Shown here: piece by piece, positions 26,550 through 35,183 of the stretch | How the letters are laid out: each line of letters opens with the position of its first letter | Numbering within the stretch: the stretch's first letter is position 1 | Assembly (NCBI GenBank): GCA_018661465.1 | Contig: JABJIC010000024.1 | Coordinates: 1-50,172 of the forward strand | DNA length: 50,172 nt | Origin: Gammaproteobacteria bacterium | GTDB taxonomy: Bacteria; Pseudomonadota; Gammaproteobacteria; Pseudomonadales; Pseudohongiellaceae | Direction of reading: 5' to 3' | Notes under the pieces: generated by a model | The model's input: the letters and a program-made list of their open reading frames with translations, nothing else | What the model was told of the DNA's origin: nothing | Database searches by the model: none | Translations under genes and position numbers: made by a program

Positions 26550-27455
26550 ATGAAATTACCCCGAATCTCATTGGAGCAGTGGCTAACGTTCAAAAGCGTT
26601 GTGGACCAGGGTTCATATGCAAAAGCCGCCGAGGCACTGAATAAGAGCCAGTCTTCGGTAAGCTATGCTATTGCCCGTCTCAATGATCAGCTGCCTCAAC
26701 CCGTTCTAAGTCTGCGCGGAAGAAAGGCTGTGATGACTGAAGCTGGCCAGATTCTTTATCGCCATGCTGTCCAGTTATTAAATCAAGCTGCAGAAACTGA
26801 AACCATCGCAAGCTCGTTGGCAATGGGATTCGAATCGGAAGTGACCGTTGCAGTAGACGTTCTTGTCGATCCTTCTTCTCTTATTTGCGCATTCGAAGAA
26901 TTTTCCAAAGATTTTCCTAATACTCGAATACGCGTTTTGGAAACCAGTCTTTCAGGAACGACTGATGCACTTTTAGAAAAACAGGCAGACCTAGTTATCG
27001 GCTCAGTTATCCCTCTAGGATTTATCGCCACTGCAATCATGCAAGTGCACATGATCCCGGTGGCGGCTCCGAGCCACCTTCTTAATTCTAGTACAGATGA
27101 CATTTCTGAAGTGGAACTTCGAGCCCATAGGCAAGTAGTGCTACGCGATACCGGCTCACGTCAGGAACGGGATGCGGGATGGTTACAATCAGAGAAGCGC
27201 TGGACTGTCAGTCACTTCTCAACCAGCGTCAAACTGATTCGCTCTGGCCTCGCCTTCGGCTTTCTTCCAATTGCCTGGATCGAAAAAGAACTGGCAAGCG
27301 GTGAGCTGGAGAAAATTTCAATGCAGCAAATCATGGATCGGACAATCCAAATGTATTTGATGCAATCAAATAAGCATGCCGCCGGACCGGCGACCAGAGC
27401 TCTGGCCGAATTAATATCATCGCTGGTAAACGTGAAACCGACAGCAAGCCACTAG
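26550..27455 (+). CDS. LysR-family transcriptional regulator
   Basis: The product is about 301 residues from ATG 26550. An N-terminal winged helix-turn-helix (W-L-T-F-K-S-V-V-D-Q-G-S-Y-A-K-A-A-E-A-L-N-K-S-Q-type, residues 10-34; shown as pattern) is followed by V-S-Y-A-I-A-R-L and the two-lobed effector domain. An ATG at 26505 would add 15 hydrophobic residues and is less likely. The gene is divergent from azoR-pirin with about 110 bases between starts, the classical layout for a LysR protein controlling its neighbour. The inducer is unknown; quinones or electrophiles are plausible from the targets. Confidence 0.9.
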   Translation: MKLPRISLEQWLTFKSVVDQGSYAKAAEALNKSQSSVSYAIARLNDQLPQPVLSLRGRKAVMTEAGQILYRHAVQLLNQAAETETIASSLAMGFESEVTVAVDVLVDPSSLICAFEEFSKDFPNTRIRVLETSLSGTTDALLEKQADLVIGSVIPLGFIATAIMQVHMIPVAAPSHLLNSSTDDISEVELRAHRQVVLRDTGSRQERDAGWLQSEKRWTVSHFSTSVKLIRSGLAFGFLPIAWIEKELASGELEKISMQQIMDRTIQMYLMQSNKHAAGPATRALAELISSLVNVKPTASH

Positions 27456-27566
27456 CACTCTTTAGCGAACCCAAACTCACTACCCCCCAAGACGCCATCA
27501 CTAAATTTAATAAGAGTCGTGGTATTCTAGCCTTTGAGAATGGAAAACTAACTACGGAGAACACCC

Positions 27567-28940
27567 ATGGTGCCTTGGGATGGTATTAGGAAAACACTTC
27601 TTTGTTCCGCGCTTGTAGCTAGCGTAGGGCTTTCTACTAAGTCTCCATCTTTTGCCGATGAGCTTGCTGACCGAATCCTTCCACTACGAGAACAAGCAGT
27701 AGTCACCGACAATATTCTGAGGGAGCGACTTGACCTTGTTGTTGGGCAGGTTATGCGCCGCAATGATGTTGATGCATGGGTATTGATTGCCCGTGAATAC
27801 AATGAAGACCCTGTAGTGAAGACGATGCTGCCTGCCACCTGGCTCAATGCCCGACGACGAACTGTACTCATGTTCATTGATCATGGCGAGCCTAGAGGAA
27901 TTGAACGCATGGCAGTTGCGCGATATCCAGTTGCTGACATGTTCCCCGGCGTGTGGAATCCAGAAGAACAACCCGATCAGTGGCAGCGTATTGCCCAAAT
28001 ATTGAATGAATTCGACCCTGAGAAAATTGCTCTGAATTTCTCAGACACCTACGCTCTAGCTGACGGTCTCACATTCTCTGAACAACGTGATTTTAGCAAT
28101 GCCCTGCCCGAGCGATTACGTGAACGCATAGTATCTTCTGAAAAAGTAGCTGTAGGCTGGCTCGAAACCAGAACGGATTCCGAGATAGAAACCTATCGTG
28201 ATGTCATGTCCATAGCTCATGAAATTATCCGAGAAGGCTTTTCATCTGAAGTAGTCACACCGGGAATTACCACTACCGAAGATTTGCAGTGGTGGTTCCA
28301 ACAACGAGTTAATGATCTCGGATTGAGCACCTGGTTTCACACGGATATAGAAACGGAGCGCTCCGATAATTCTGTCGCGTACATTCGAGACAATGGTTTG
28401 GCCGAAAATGTACTCTATAAGGGAGATCACATTCATATCGATTTCGGCATTAGTTATTTGAAACTGCAAACAGATACTCAACAAAATGCTTACATCCTTC
28501 GTGATGGAGAGACTGAAGCACCGGAATCTCTGCGAATAGCACTGAAAGCGGGAAACGATCTTCAAGATATCCTTACAGGCAACTTTAGGGTTGGAAGATC
28601 TGGTAACGAGATACTGCGGATGACCAGAGAACAATCCCTCGAGAGAGGCATCGGCCCTATTATCTACACCCATCCCATCGGTTTGCACGGCCACGCAGCG
28701 GGCACAACAATTGGTATGTGGGATAAACAAGGAGGCGTACCCGGTACCGGTGATTACCCCATGCAGCCAAATACAGCCTATTCTATTGAACTGACTGCCG
28801 AAGTAACTGTTCCTGAATGGAGTAGCGAACCGATGAAAATGAAACTGGAAGAGGACGGCTTCTTCGACGGCACAAAATTTGAGTATATCCAGCCCAGGCA
28901 AACTGAATACCACATCATCGACGCCACAACCCCGCAATAA
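27567..28940 (+). CDS. Exported M24-family metallopeptidase (Xaa-Pro aminopeptidase-like)
   Basis: The product has 457 residues. A signal peptide (K-T-L-L-C-S-A-L-V-A-S-V-G-L, cleavage near P-S-F-A) is followed by a creatinase-type N-domain and a C-terminal pita-bread domain. The five metal ligands are visible: D292 (H-I-D-F-G), D303 (Q-T-D-T), H374 (G-L-H-G-H), E408 (S-I-E-L) and E428 (L-E-E-D). It would release N-terminal residues, often before Pro, from peptides in the periplasm. Spacing from the LysR gene (111 bases) and a good GGAG site suggest its own promoter. Confidence 0.9.
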   Translation: MVPWDGIRKTLLCSALVASVGLSTKSPSFADELADRILPLREQAVVTDNILRERLDLVVGQVMRRNDVDAWVLIAREYNEDPVVKTMLPATWLNARRRTVLMFIDHGEPRGIERMAVARYPVADMFPGVWNPEEQPDQWQRIAQILNEFDPEKIALNFSDTYALADGLTFSEQRDFSNALPERLRERIVSSEKVAVGWLETRTDSEIETYRDVMSIAHEIIREGFSSEVVTPGITTTEDLQWWFQQRVNDLGLSTWFHTDIETERSDNSVAYIRDNGLAENVLYKGDHIHIDFGISYLKLQTDTQQNAYILRDGETEAPESLRIALKAGNDLQDILTGNFRVGRSGNEILRMTREQSLERGIGPIIYTHPIGLHGHAAGTTIGMWDKQGGVPGTGDYPMQPNTAYSIELTAEVTVPEWSSEPMKMKLEEDGFFDGTKFEYIQPRQTEYHIIDATTPQ

Positions 28941-29029
28941 GCAAGTTTTGACCCGGAATTACTGATCAAAGGTGGTCAGTAAACCCATTTTATGTGAGCA
29001 TTGGGTCTTGAATTACTAAGGAATTTCTT

Positions 29030-29518
29030 ATGACTCTAATGATCGGAAAGAACAGCGTGGTTTCCATGCACTACACGTTAAAAAATGACGACGGCGAGGT
29101 GATGGATACCTCGGAAGGCAAGACACCCATGGTCTACCTTCATGGCGCCAATAATCTTATCCCTGGACTCGAAAATGAATTGCAGGGCAAGGTCGCTGGC
29201 ACCAAGTTCAGCACTACTATCCCTCCAGCGGAAGCCTATGGAGAAATGAAGCCGGAATTCGTCCAGGTTGTTAACAAGAGCATGTTCGAGGGCATAGAAT
29301 CAATCGAGCCAGGTATGAGCTTTGTTGCACAGGGCGAAGGTGGCATGAAGCAGCAAGTGCGAGTAACTGCCGTAGAAAACGATGATATAACCGTCGATGC
29401 AAACCACCCGATGGCTGGCTTAACACTACACTTCGAGATCGAAGTAGCAGATGTCCGTGAAGCAACACCACAAGAACTCGAACACGGACATGTCCACGCC
29501 GATGGCGCGGATCACTGA
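29030..29518 (+). CDS. slyD: FKBP-type peptidyl-prolyl isomerase, SlyD
   Basis: The product has 162 residues. FKBP core: V-S-M-H-Y-T-L-K-N-D-D-G-E, L-I-P-G-L-E-N-E-L-Q-G and the I-P-P-A-E-A-Y-G-E motif. The insert-in-flap chaperone domain sits in the middle, and a short His-containing tail H-G-H-V-H-A-D-G-A-D-H is a modest version of the metal-binding tail of E. coli SlyD. It acts as a cytosolic foldase and chaperone and can store nickel. AAGGA lies 7 bases before the ATG. The stop codon itself is part of the first hairpin of the downstream repeat region. Confidence 0.93.
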   Translation: MTLMIGKNSVVSMHYTLKNDDGEVMDTSEGKTPMVYLHGANNLIPGLENELQGKVAGTKFSTTIPPAEAYGEMKPEFVQVVNKSMFEGIESIEPGMSFVAQGEGGMKQQVRVTAVENDDITVDANHPMAGLTLHFEIEVADVREATPQELEHGHVHADGADH

Positions 29519-29586
29519 GTGCTTCGCACTCAGGACCGCGCTAGCGCGGCCCCGAAGGGGTGAGGTATTTGGCTAAGCCAAATACC
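29516..29586. repeat. Stacked four-hairpin element, copy 1
   Basis: Four adjacent inverted repeats follow without gaps of more than a few bases: TGAGTGC/GCACTCA (29516-29532, including the slyD stop), CCGCGCTAGCGCGG (29536-29549), CCCCGAAGGGG (29550-29560), and the 11-pair stem GGTATTTGGCT/AGCCAAATACC (29564-29586). A degenerate second copy lies about 200 bases on. The element could stabilise or terminate the slyD mRNA or be a dispersed REP-like repeat. Confidence 0.8.
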
Positions 29587-29687
29587 GAATCACCGATTGC
29601 CCCAAAGCCAGCACACTACCGATCGAAGCCAAACCAACAAGCACGACCCACACCAGATCTATGAATCGCGCCCCATAGGTTTGGATA

Positions 29688-29785
29688 GTTTAGCTAAACC
29701 AACAACCAAACCATTAGATGCGTAGCGTCGAAGGCAGCGCTTGCGCTACCCCGAAGGGGCGAGGAATTCCGCTAAGCTGAAATCC
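29688..29785. repeat. Stacked-hairpin element, copy 2 (degenerate)
   Basis: The same order of elements as copy 1 recurs: GATGC/GCGTC (29717-29729), a stem around AGCGCTTGCGCT (29733-29750), CCCCGAAGGGG (29749-29759) and a weak stem around CCGCTAAGC (29763-29785). The bases of the first two stems differ from copy 1 while pairing is kept. A palindrome GTTTAGCTAAAC (29688-29699) precedes it. The 310-base slyD-yeeN gap otherwise shows no gene. Confidence 0.65.
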
Positions 29786-29828
29786 AAATCAACTAATAAT
29801 TACAACCAACAACCCCAGGACCCAAAAA

Positions 29829-30557
29829 ATGGGCAGAGCCTACCAAAACCGAAAAGAATCAATGGCGAAAACCGCCGATGCCAAGACCAAGGTCTATAGC
29901 AAATACGGGCGCGAGATATATGTAGCGGCGAAGTCAGGCGGAGTCGATCCAACTGCCAACCTAACTCTGCGGGGCCTAATCGAACGCGCCAAGAAAGACC
30001 AAGTGCCAACCCATGTTATCGATAAAGCACTGGAGAAGGCTTCGGGTGCCGGCGGAGAAGATTTTTCCGTTGCTAGATATGAGGGCTTTGGACCAGCTGG
30101 CAGCATGCTGATAGTCGACTGCCTCACTGACAATCCTAATCGAACTTTTGGTGATGTTCGACAATGCTTCACCAAGACCAAATCAAAGATCGGCACACCG
30201 GGCAACGTCAGTCATTTGTTTGACCATTGTGCAATCTTGAAATTAAAGGCAGAAGACGAAGAGGCAGTGCTTGAAGTTCTGTTAAATGCAGACGTCGATG
30301 TCATGGATATAGAAAACGAAAATGGCCACATCACCGTGTTTGCACCTAACACCGACTATGGTCTGGCCCGCCAGGCGCTGTGTGATAATTTTGGAGATGA
30401 CAATGATGAGATCGATTTTGAAACCGATATCATCCAATTTCTGCCACAGGTTGCGCTTTCACTTGAGGGTGAGGACGTAGAAGTCTTCGACAGGCTTCTG
30501 GACTTGCTCAATGATCTGGATGACGTGCAAGACGTCTATCACAATGTGGAAGCATGA
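29829..30557 (+). CDS. yeeN: YebC/PmpR-family protein, YeeN type
   Basis: The product has 242 residues. The start [19 protein letters not shown] and the later [14 protein letters not shown] mark the YeeN branch, which differs from the M-A-G-H-S-K-W start of YebC itself. Three domains of the family are present at full length. YebC proteins were long viewed as transcription regulators and are now known to help ribosomes at polyproline and related stalls; which role YeeN members have is less clear. AGGA lies 9 bases upstream. Confidence 0.93.
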   Translation: MGRAYQNRKESMAKTADAKTKVYSKYGREIYVAAKSGGVDPTANLTLRGLIERAKKDQVPTHVIDKALEKASGAGGEDFSVARYEGFGPAGSMLIVDCLTDNPNRTFGDVRQCFTKTKSKIGTPGNVSHLFDHCAILKLKAEDEEAVLEVLLNADVDVMDIENENGHITVFAPNTDYGLARQALCDNFGDDNDEIDFETDIIQFLPQVALSLEGEDVEVFDRLLDLLNDLDDVQDVYHNVEA

Positions 30558-30630
30558 CCCTGTTTGGCAAATCGTTGCTGGCCAATAAGTATCTCCTGAC
30601 TAGCAACTAGAGCTTCCTGACCAATAGACC

Positions 30631-31065
30631 TTACTTGGCAAACAACTCAGCTTCGATATTCCTGAACGCTTTAAATTCGAGTGCATTCCCCGAAGGATCG
30701 GAAAAAAACATTGTCCCCTGCTCTCCTGTTTCGCCCTTGAATCGAATATAAGGCTCAATAATGAAACTATCGACAAACGCACTGACTGTTTTCGACAGTG
30801 ATTCCCAATCATCAAAATTCAGTACCACACCAAAATGAGGCACTGGCACACCATGGCCATCGACACCATTTGAAATGTTGGCAACCTTGCCATTTTTTCC
30901 GAGCTGCGGATTGAGGTGGGTCACTAGCTGATGCCCAAATAAATTGAAATCAATCCAATCAGCCGCACTACGCCCTTCAGACAATCCCATCTTGTTGCCG
31001 TAAAACTCTCGCGCCTCGTCGATATCACGAACCTGAATAGCTAAATGAAATGGTGTTAGCTGCAT
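30631..31065 (-). CDS. VOC-superfamily (glyoxalase/dioxygenase-like) protein
   Basis: The product is 144 residues from ATG 31065 (GGAG just upstream; an earlier start at 31104 adds 13 unconserved residues). Two beta-alpha-beta-beta-beta units are visible: T-P-F-H-L-A-I-Q-V-R-D-I-D-E-A-R-E-F-Y near the N-terminus and P-H-F-G-V-V-L-N-F-D in the middle, ending S-D-P-S-G-N-A-L-E-F-K. His in each first strand and the Glu in L-E-F-K are the expected metal ligands. Members catalyse glyoxalase, extradiol dioxygenase or resistance reactions, and no substrate can be named. Confidence 0.85.
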   Translation of the reverse strand: MQLTPFHLAIQVRDIDEAREFYGNKMGLSEGRSAADWIDFNLFGHQLVTHLNPQLGKNGKVANISNGVDGHGVPVPHFGVVLNFDDWESLSKTVSAFVDSFIIEPYIRFKGETGEQGTMFFSDPSGNALEFKAFRNIEAELFAK

Positions 31066-31307
31066 TTTTTCTCCAAATAGTCGACGATTAGAAATCTTGA
31101 ACACTCAAGATCGTATTCGAAAACACAAGCTTAACCCCAGATGGCCGTTAAAGCACGCTATGTACCCTGCAATACCTCAGCTAAGAAATAGAGAAAACGC
31201 TCGGAAACTACCTCTCATAAAGTGCCAATCTATGCGCTGCTGGACTATGGCTTAATTCACGGGTACCTTCTGTGGTTTAAACTCTAAGCAACAGAGGAAA
31301 ATATTCC

Positions 31308-31913
31308 TTGGAAATTACCGCCCAATCATTATTCCCTAGCCTTGTCTGGACCACTCTGTTCGATGATCGGGAAGCCTTTAACATCAAGATGTTGGATCTC
31401 GCCAATAAAATGAGAGCCAGTGACCCAGCTGGTGTAGCGAATACCAATGTTAAAGGCTGGCAGAGTCCTAATATTCTGCAAAACCTTGAAGAGTTCGAAC
31501 CTATAAACACCAGAATCTTACAGGTATGCGAACGCATTGCTGAATCACAGAAATTCAAATCCAATCTGATTTTCGATCATCAGGCTTGGGTCAATATCAG
31601 CCCTCCAGGCGCTTCCAACAGGACTCACTTCCACGCCAATAGTCACTTTAGCGGCGTCTATTATATTAGTCTCAAAGCTCCAGAGTGCGGCAGAATTTAC
31701 TTTCGAGATCCGCGGGTAGCTTCCAAGATGCTGACCTACCCCGCCAACGAACCAACAGAATTCACTACTGACGAGATGCATATGATGCCGGAAGAAGGCA
31801 GAATGTATATCTTTCCTGGCTGGCTGGAACATGGAGTCGAGGAGAATCTGAGCAACAAGGACCGAATAGGCATCAGCTTTAACGTGCGGGCAACTCCACA
31901 AGCTTCATCCTAA
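31308..31913 (+). CDS. 2OG-Fe(II) oxygenase of the TIGR02466/2OG-FeII_Oxy_5 group
   Basis: The product is 201 residues from a TTG start at 31308, selected because AGAGGA lies about nine bases upstream and the conserved opening S-L-F-P-S-L-V-W-T begins within ten residues. Family marks are G-W-Q-S (50-53), W-V-N-I-S-P-P-G, N-R-T-H-F-H-A-N-S-H-F-S-G-V-Y-Y-I (104-120; iron ligands probably among H107 and H109) and distal H175 in G-W-L-E-H-G-V. The reaction of this family is not established; related proteins hydroxylate proteins or small molecules. It is a monocistronic unit ending at a hairpin shared with the sulfotransferase gene. Confidence 0.82.
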   Translation: MEITAQSLFPSLVWTTLFDDREAFNIKMLDLANKMRASDPAGVANTNVKGWQSPNILQNLEEFEPINTRILQVCERIAESQKFKSNLIFDHQAWVNISPPGASNRTHFHANSHFSGVYYISLKAPECGRIYFRDPRVASKMLTYPANEPTEFTTDEMHMMPEEGRMYIFPGWLEHGVEENLSNKDRIGISFNVRATPQASS

Positions 31914-31988
31914 CAAATTCAATTTGGTCTTAACATGAAGTCTTCGTTGAAACGAGGAAGCGGCATTGTGACTTTTTAACAAAGTTAT

Positions 31989-32019
31989 ATAAGGCGCTGC
32001 AGCAAGTACAGCACCTTAT
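31989..32019. terminator. Hairpin between convergent genes, probable terminator
   Basis: An 11-base arm ATAAGGCGCTG pairs with CAGCACCTTAT with one mismatch and a nine-base loop. It is flanked by AT-rich DNA between the oxygenase gene (+) and the arylsulfotransferase gene (-). There is no long T run, so efficiency is uncertain. Confidence 0.6.
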
Positions 32020-32038
32020 TCCTTAACTTGTTCAAGCG

Positions 32039-33458
32039 CTATTGAGACGGCACCCTGAATGTACTCAGGTTTGGCGGAATCACCGCTTTTTCAACCGGAG
32101 GGACAAGCTGAGGTATCCATTCATAGGGTAAGCGATAAGCTCGATATACTCTATGGGTAACCACTTCGTCATCACTAAAGAACGGGCTAACATATTCCCA
32201 GACGATTTCTTTTTCCGGTGTTAATTCAAATACCCGTCCGTCCATGCCTTCGTTGACCATAGTATTTCCATTAGGAAGACGTTGAGCATTGCTTACGTAC
32301 CAGCTATAAAATTGAAATTGCTCCGTTCCACCGCCAACCGAATATTCCCAAATCTTTTCAAAGGTAACTGGATTGATCTCCAAGACTCGGGACGAATCAC
32401 GAGTTAGGGAGTTAGTACCATCGGGTCTGGCAGGATTGCTAAACCCATAGCCACTGCGGCCACCATTATCAAATACCAATAGATTGCCCGCGCCGGGCAA
32501 ACCCTTCTGGATAATATGGGGATTGTGCTGACCAATAATCTGCCCCAATTCCGCAAGCTCTGGCGTGGTTCGATAATCAGGGCCCATCCGCCAAGCTATA
32601 CTGCCATCACGGGCGATGATCGCGATAAAACTGGCGGTGCGGCTGGAAATCATTATGTGATCGGGATGAAAACGCTCATCTCCTTCGTCATACCACTTAT
32701 TAGGACCGACATATGTTGCCGAGTTTATGTGCAACCAGTCGGCACTCTGCCGGGCCTCGTTGAAACCGACCGAACGGTAGATCGAATTTCGCGCTTCTTC
32801 CGAAAATCCCATTTCGTCGATATGCTCACTGGCAGTCCAGTCCCAGGTAATTTCGCCATCCCAGTTCACCTCGTAAATGTAATCATCTTCTAAACGTTTA
32901 TCGGAAACGTCCAGATTGACATGGTTTTTGTGACCCAGAATCAATGTGCTTCCACTGTCCACCTGCGGTTCCGCATCGGGTGCATAGTAACCCACCGAAT
33001 TGCCCTGACGCTGCCAATCATGGTGTATGCGCGCACCCCAAACCGTGTCACCACCCTCGGTTTCTCCATCTTCATTTTCTATTTCTTCGGTAACTACCTG
33101 TTCGAGTCTATCGAAGCTCCATACCTCATTACCCTGCCAATCGAATTGCTTTAGGATTACAGATTCCTGATACGGGTCGCGCAATCTATCGCCCCCCCAT
33201 TACATAGCCGCCCGGCAATATCCTAAAAGGACCCATACCGTTTAGCTCTGTCCAGCGTCGAATGACATTGCCATTCATATCGATCAACACCGTCCCTTTC
33301 TTGTCTGCAGCATCGAGGATGGTATAACCACTCCAGGTTTTTTCAGGCTGGAAGATTGTAGTTCCGGTGGGAAAAACCGAAGGAAAGGAAATGCCACTGG
33401 TAGAGAATATGGCAGATAGGGTAAACGTTACCGCTAAAATATACTTCTTCATGCTCAA
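32039..33458 (-). pseudogene. Arylsulfotransferase-like gene, frameshifted at a seven-C tract
   Basis: The 5' part (33458 to 33186, 90 codons) encodes a signal peptide, then F-Q-P-E-K-T-W-S-G-Y-T and G-N-V-I-R-R-W, ending G-Y-V-M-G-G-R-stop. The 3' part (33184 to 32039) continues R-D-P-Y-Q-E-S-V-I-L-K-Q-F-D-W-Q-G-N-E-V-W in the next frame. Removing one of seven G on the coding strand (C run 33192-33198) joins them as G-G-D-R-L-R-D-P. The whole matches the ASST (aryl-sulfate sulfotransferase) propeller family, with D-W-L-H-I-N-S-A and Q-H-N-P-H-I as conserved His-containing motifs, whose members transfer sulfate between phenols by a sulfo-His intermediate. Homopolymer slippage may be a phase switch, a decayed gene or an assembly error. 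Confidence 0.85.
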
Positions 33459-33833
33459 GTCCTTTTTATTTTTTATTGAAATTATTAAGGTACAGCACAG
33501 ACTACTTTCGTTTTTACAAATAACTTATGAGCCCTTTCAGAGTTGTCGGTTTGTCTGGAAAAACCACAACCCGCCCTGCTGCCAGCGACGATGTTCCGAG
33601 TAAAATATCTCCCGTTCCAAATCACATAGTCGCGACTCAACAATCTGGTCTATAAAAGACTAAAACTATCAATAACGCAAGGCGTTTAGCCCTGCCTGCT
33701 GATATCTCAGATTTCACTCATAAGTTCATCTGCGCCCATATCGAACAGCCTATGGGATAGCGAGCTCAAATAGTATGAACTGAGGGAACCATATCAATAT
33801 GTACAGTAGTTGGGAGTTGATGCTCCCTACTGA
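33459..33833. other. Intergenic region
   Basis: About 375 bases separate the sulfotransferase start from the end of the DUF1501 gene. It should hold the sulfotransferase promoter. A hairpin CAGTA...GGGAG/CTCCC...TACTG (33804-33832) lies two bases after the DUF1501 stop codon and may terminate that operon, although no T run follows on the minus strand. I see no gene. Confidence 0.5.
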
Positions 33834-35111
33834 TTAATTGGTCTGAATAGAAGAGTTAAAGAAGTTAACGCTTTCCGCATTGAGGGGAAACATCTGAGAA
33901 ATGCTACTTTGATCGATACCGGCTATCTCGCGCACCGCCTGTTGTAGGTGCTTTGGCTCCAGACGAATTCCCGAACTAGAGCTATCTATCTGCAGGGTAG
34001 ATGGATTGATATTCAGAGCCTGATGCACCTCATTAGTGGCACCCACCACTCGGTTACCCCAACTTGCACCCTGCTGAATCAATATGGCACTACCTATAGG
34101 CCAGTGGTCCTTACCACCCCCAGCGTTGTAATAGGGAGTTCGCCCGAAATCAGAAGACATGGTGAGGACGATCTTGTCAGCAAAGCCTGCGGCCTCGGCA
34201 GTATCATAGATAAATGCCACCAGGTCGGTTAATTTTTCCAAACTGCTAATATGATCTTCATCATGGTCCTGATGAGTGTCAAAACCATTAAACCCAAGCT
34301 GGGCCGAAACACAGAGACCAGATTGATAAGCGAGCAAAGCCAATTGAGCGGCTCGAAAATCATTGTCCGCTTCGAATTCATTCGGTAACAAATCGCCAAA
34401 GGACTGCAATTCATCACGGGTAGAGTTTGCCAGAAACAAATTATTCATGCCTTGCTGCTGGCGTGGTGTTAATTGAGCACTTCCCATGAGTCGGTTCAAG
34501 CGCGCATCCTGAAATTGAGTAATCAGGTCCAGCTCACCGTCCTCATAAAGCCCATAGACAGTGTTATCAGCTTCAACTTGAGAATCGTTCACCAGGTTAG
34601 CGATCAGATCAGGATTTTGTAGGCGACTAAAGCGCGCTATGCCCGCCGTTTCACTGTAGCCCGATGCATGTACCAGAGAAAGAGCCAAGTCAGGTGCAAT
34701 TACACTTGAAGCGATTGCACCGAAACTTGGATAACCAAAGCCGATGCGACCACTCCAGGTATGGCGCCTACCATCATCGTGAGAATTGGTTTGAGTATCC
34801 AAACCGTTAATTACCAGCATATCCTGATAGAAGCGCTCAAAAAATTCCTGATTCTTCGCAACTGGCGCGTAGGGGATATTTCCAATCTGTTGTATATCCC
34901 CTGAATTTGCCCAACTGTTAATATCACGTTCACCGGACTGATTCATTTTAGGGTCACAGAAACTGGTTACATCCCAGCCACCGATGGCCGCCAATGAAAT
35001 ATAGAACGGTCCGCTATAGGGCTCCGCAGCACTAGCCACGCCGGCTGGCAATGGAGCCACCGCACCGAGGCCTGCCATGCCTAGTAACTTAGTAAATTCA
35101 CGTCGTTTCAT
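33834..35111 (-). CDS. DUF1501 protein with Tat signal
   Basis: The product has 425 residues. A twin-arginine signal M-K-R-R-E-F-T-K-L-L-G-M-A-G-L-G is cut near A-S-A-A. The body shows DUF1501 marks: A-A-I-G-G-W-D-V-T, a central H-D-D-G-R-R-H-T-W-S-G, F-D-T-H-Q-D-H and S-S-D-F-G-R-T-P-Y-Y-N-A-G-G-G-K-D-H-W. DUF1501 belongs to the alkaline phosphatase/sulfatase-like fold, and its biological role is unestablished. It lies 72 bases after the large haem-site protein gene, and such pairing is common in planctomycetes and other bacteria, so the two probably work together in the periplasm. Confidence 0.88.
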   Translation of the reverse strand: MKRREFTKLLGMAGLGAVAPLPAGVASAAEPYSGPFYISLAAIGGWDVTSFCDPKMNQSGERDINSWANSGDIQQIGNIPYAPVAKNQEFFERFYQDMLVINGLDTQTNSHDDGRRHTWSGRIGFGYPSFGAIASSVIAPDLALSLVHASGYSETAGIARFSRLQNPDLIANLVNDSQVEADNTVYGLYEDGELDLITQFQDARLNRLMGSAQLTPRQQQGMNNLFLANSTRDELQSFGDLLPNEFEADNDFRAAQLALLAYQSGLCVSAQLGFNGFDTHQDHDEDHISSLEKLTDLVAFIYDTAEAAGFADKIVLTMSSDFGRTPYYNAGGGKDHWPIGSAILIQQGASWGNRVVGATNEVHQALNINPSTLQIDSSSSGIRLEPKHLQQAVREIAGIDQSSISQMFPLNAESVNFFNSSIQTN

Positions 35112-35183
35112 AATCTGCTACCCATTAATCCAATTCGTTTTATTCCTGCTCAAAATCTTCTTGGCGATCCAATTGAAAACTCT

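Noticed and set aside
28242..28937. 231-codon open frame antisense to the M24 peptidase
   Set aside because: The + strand encodes a complete metallopeptidase with all metal ligands, and the antisense frame shows no family motif.
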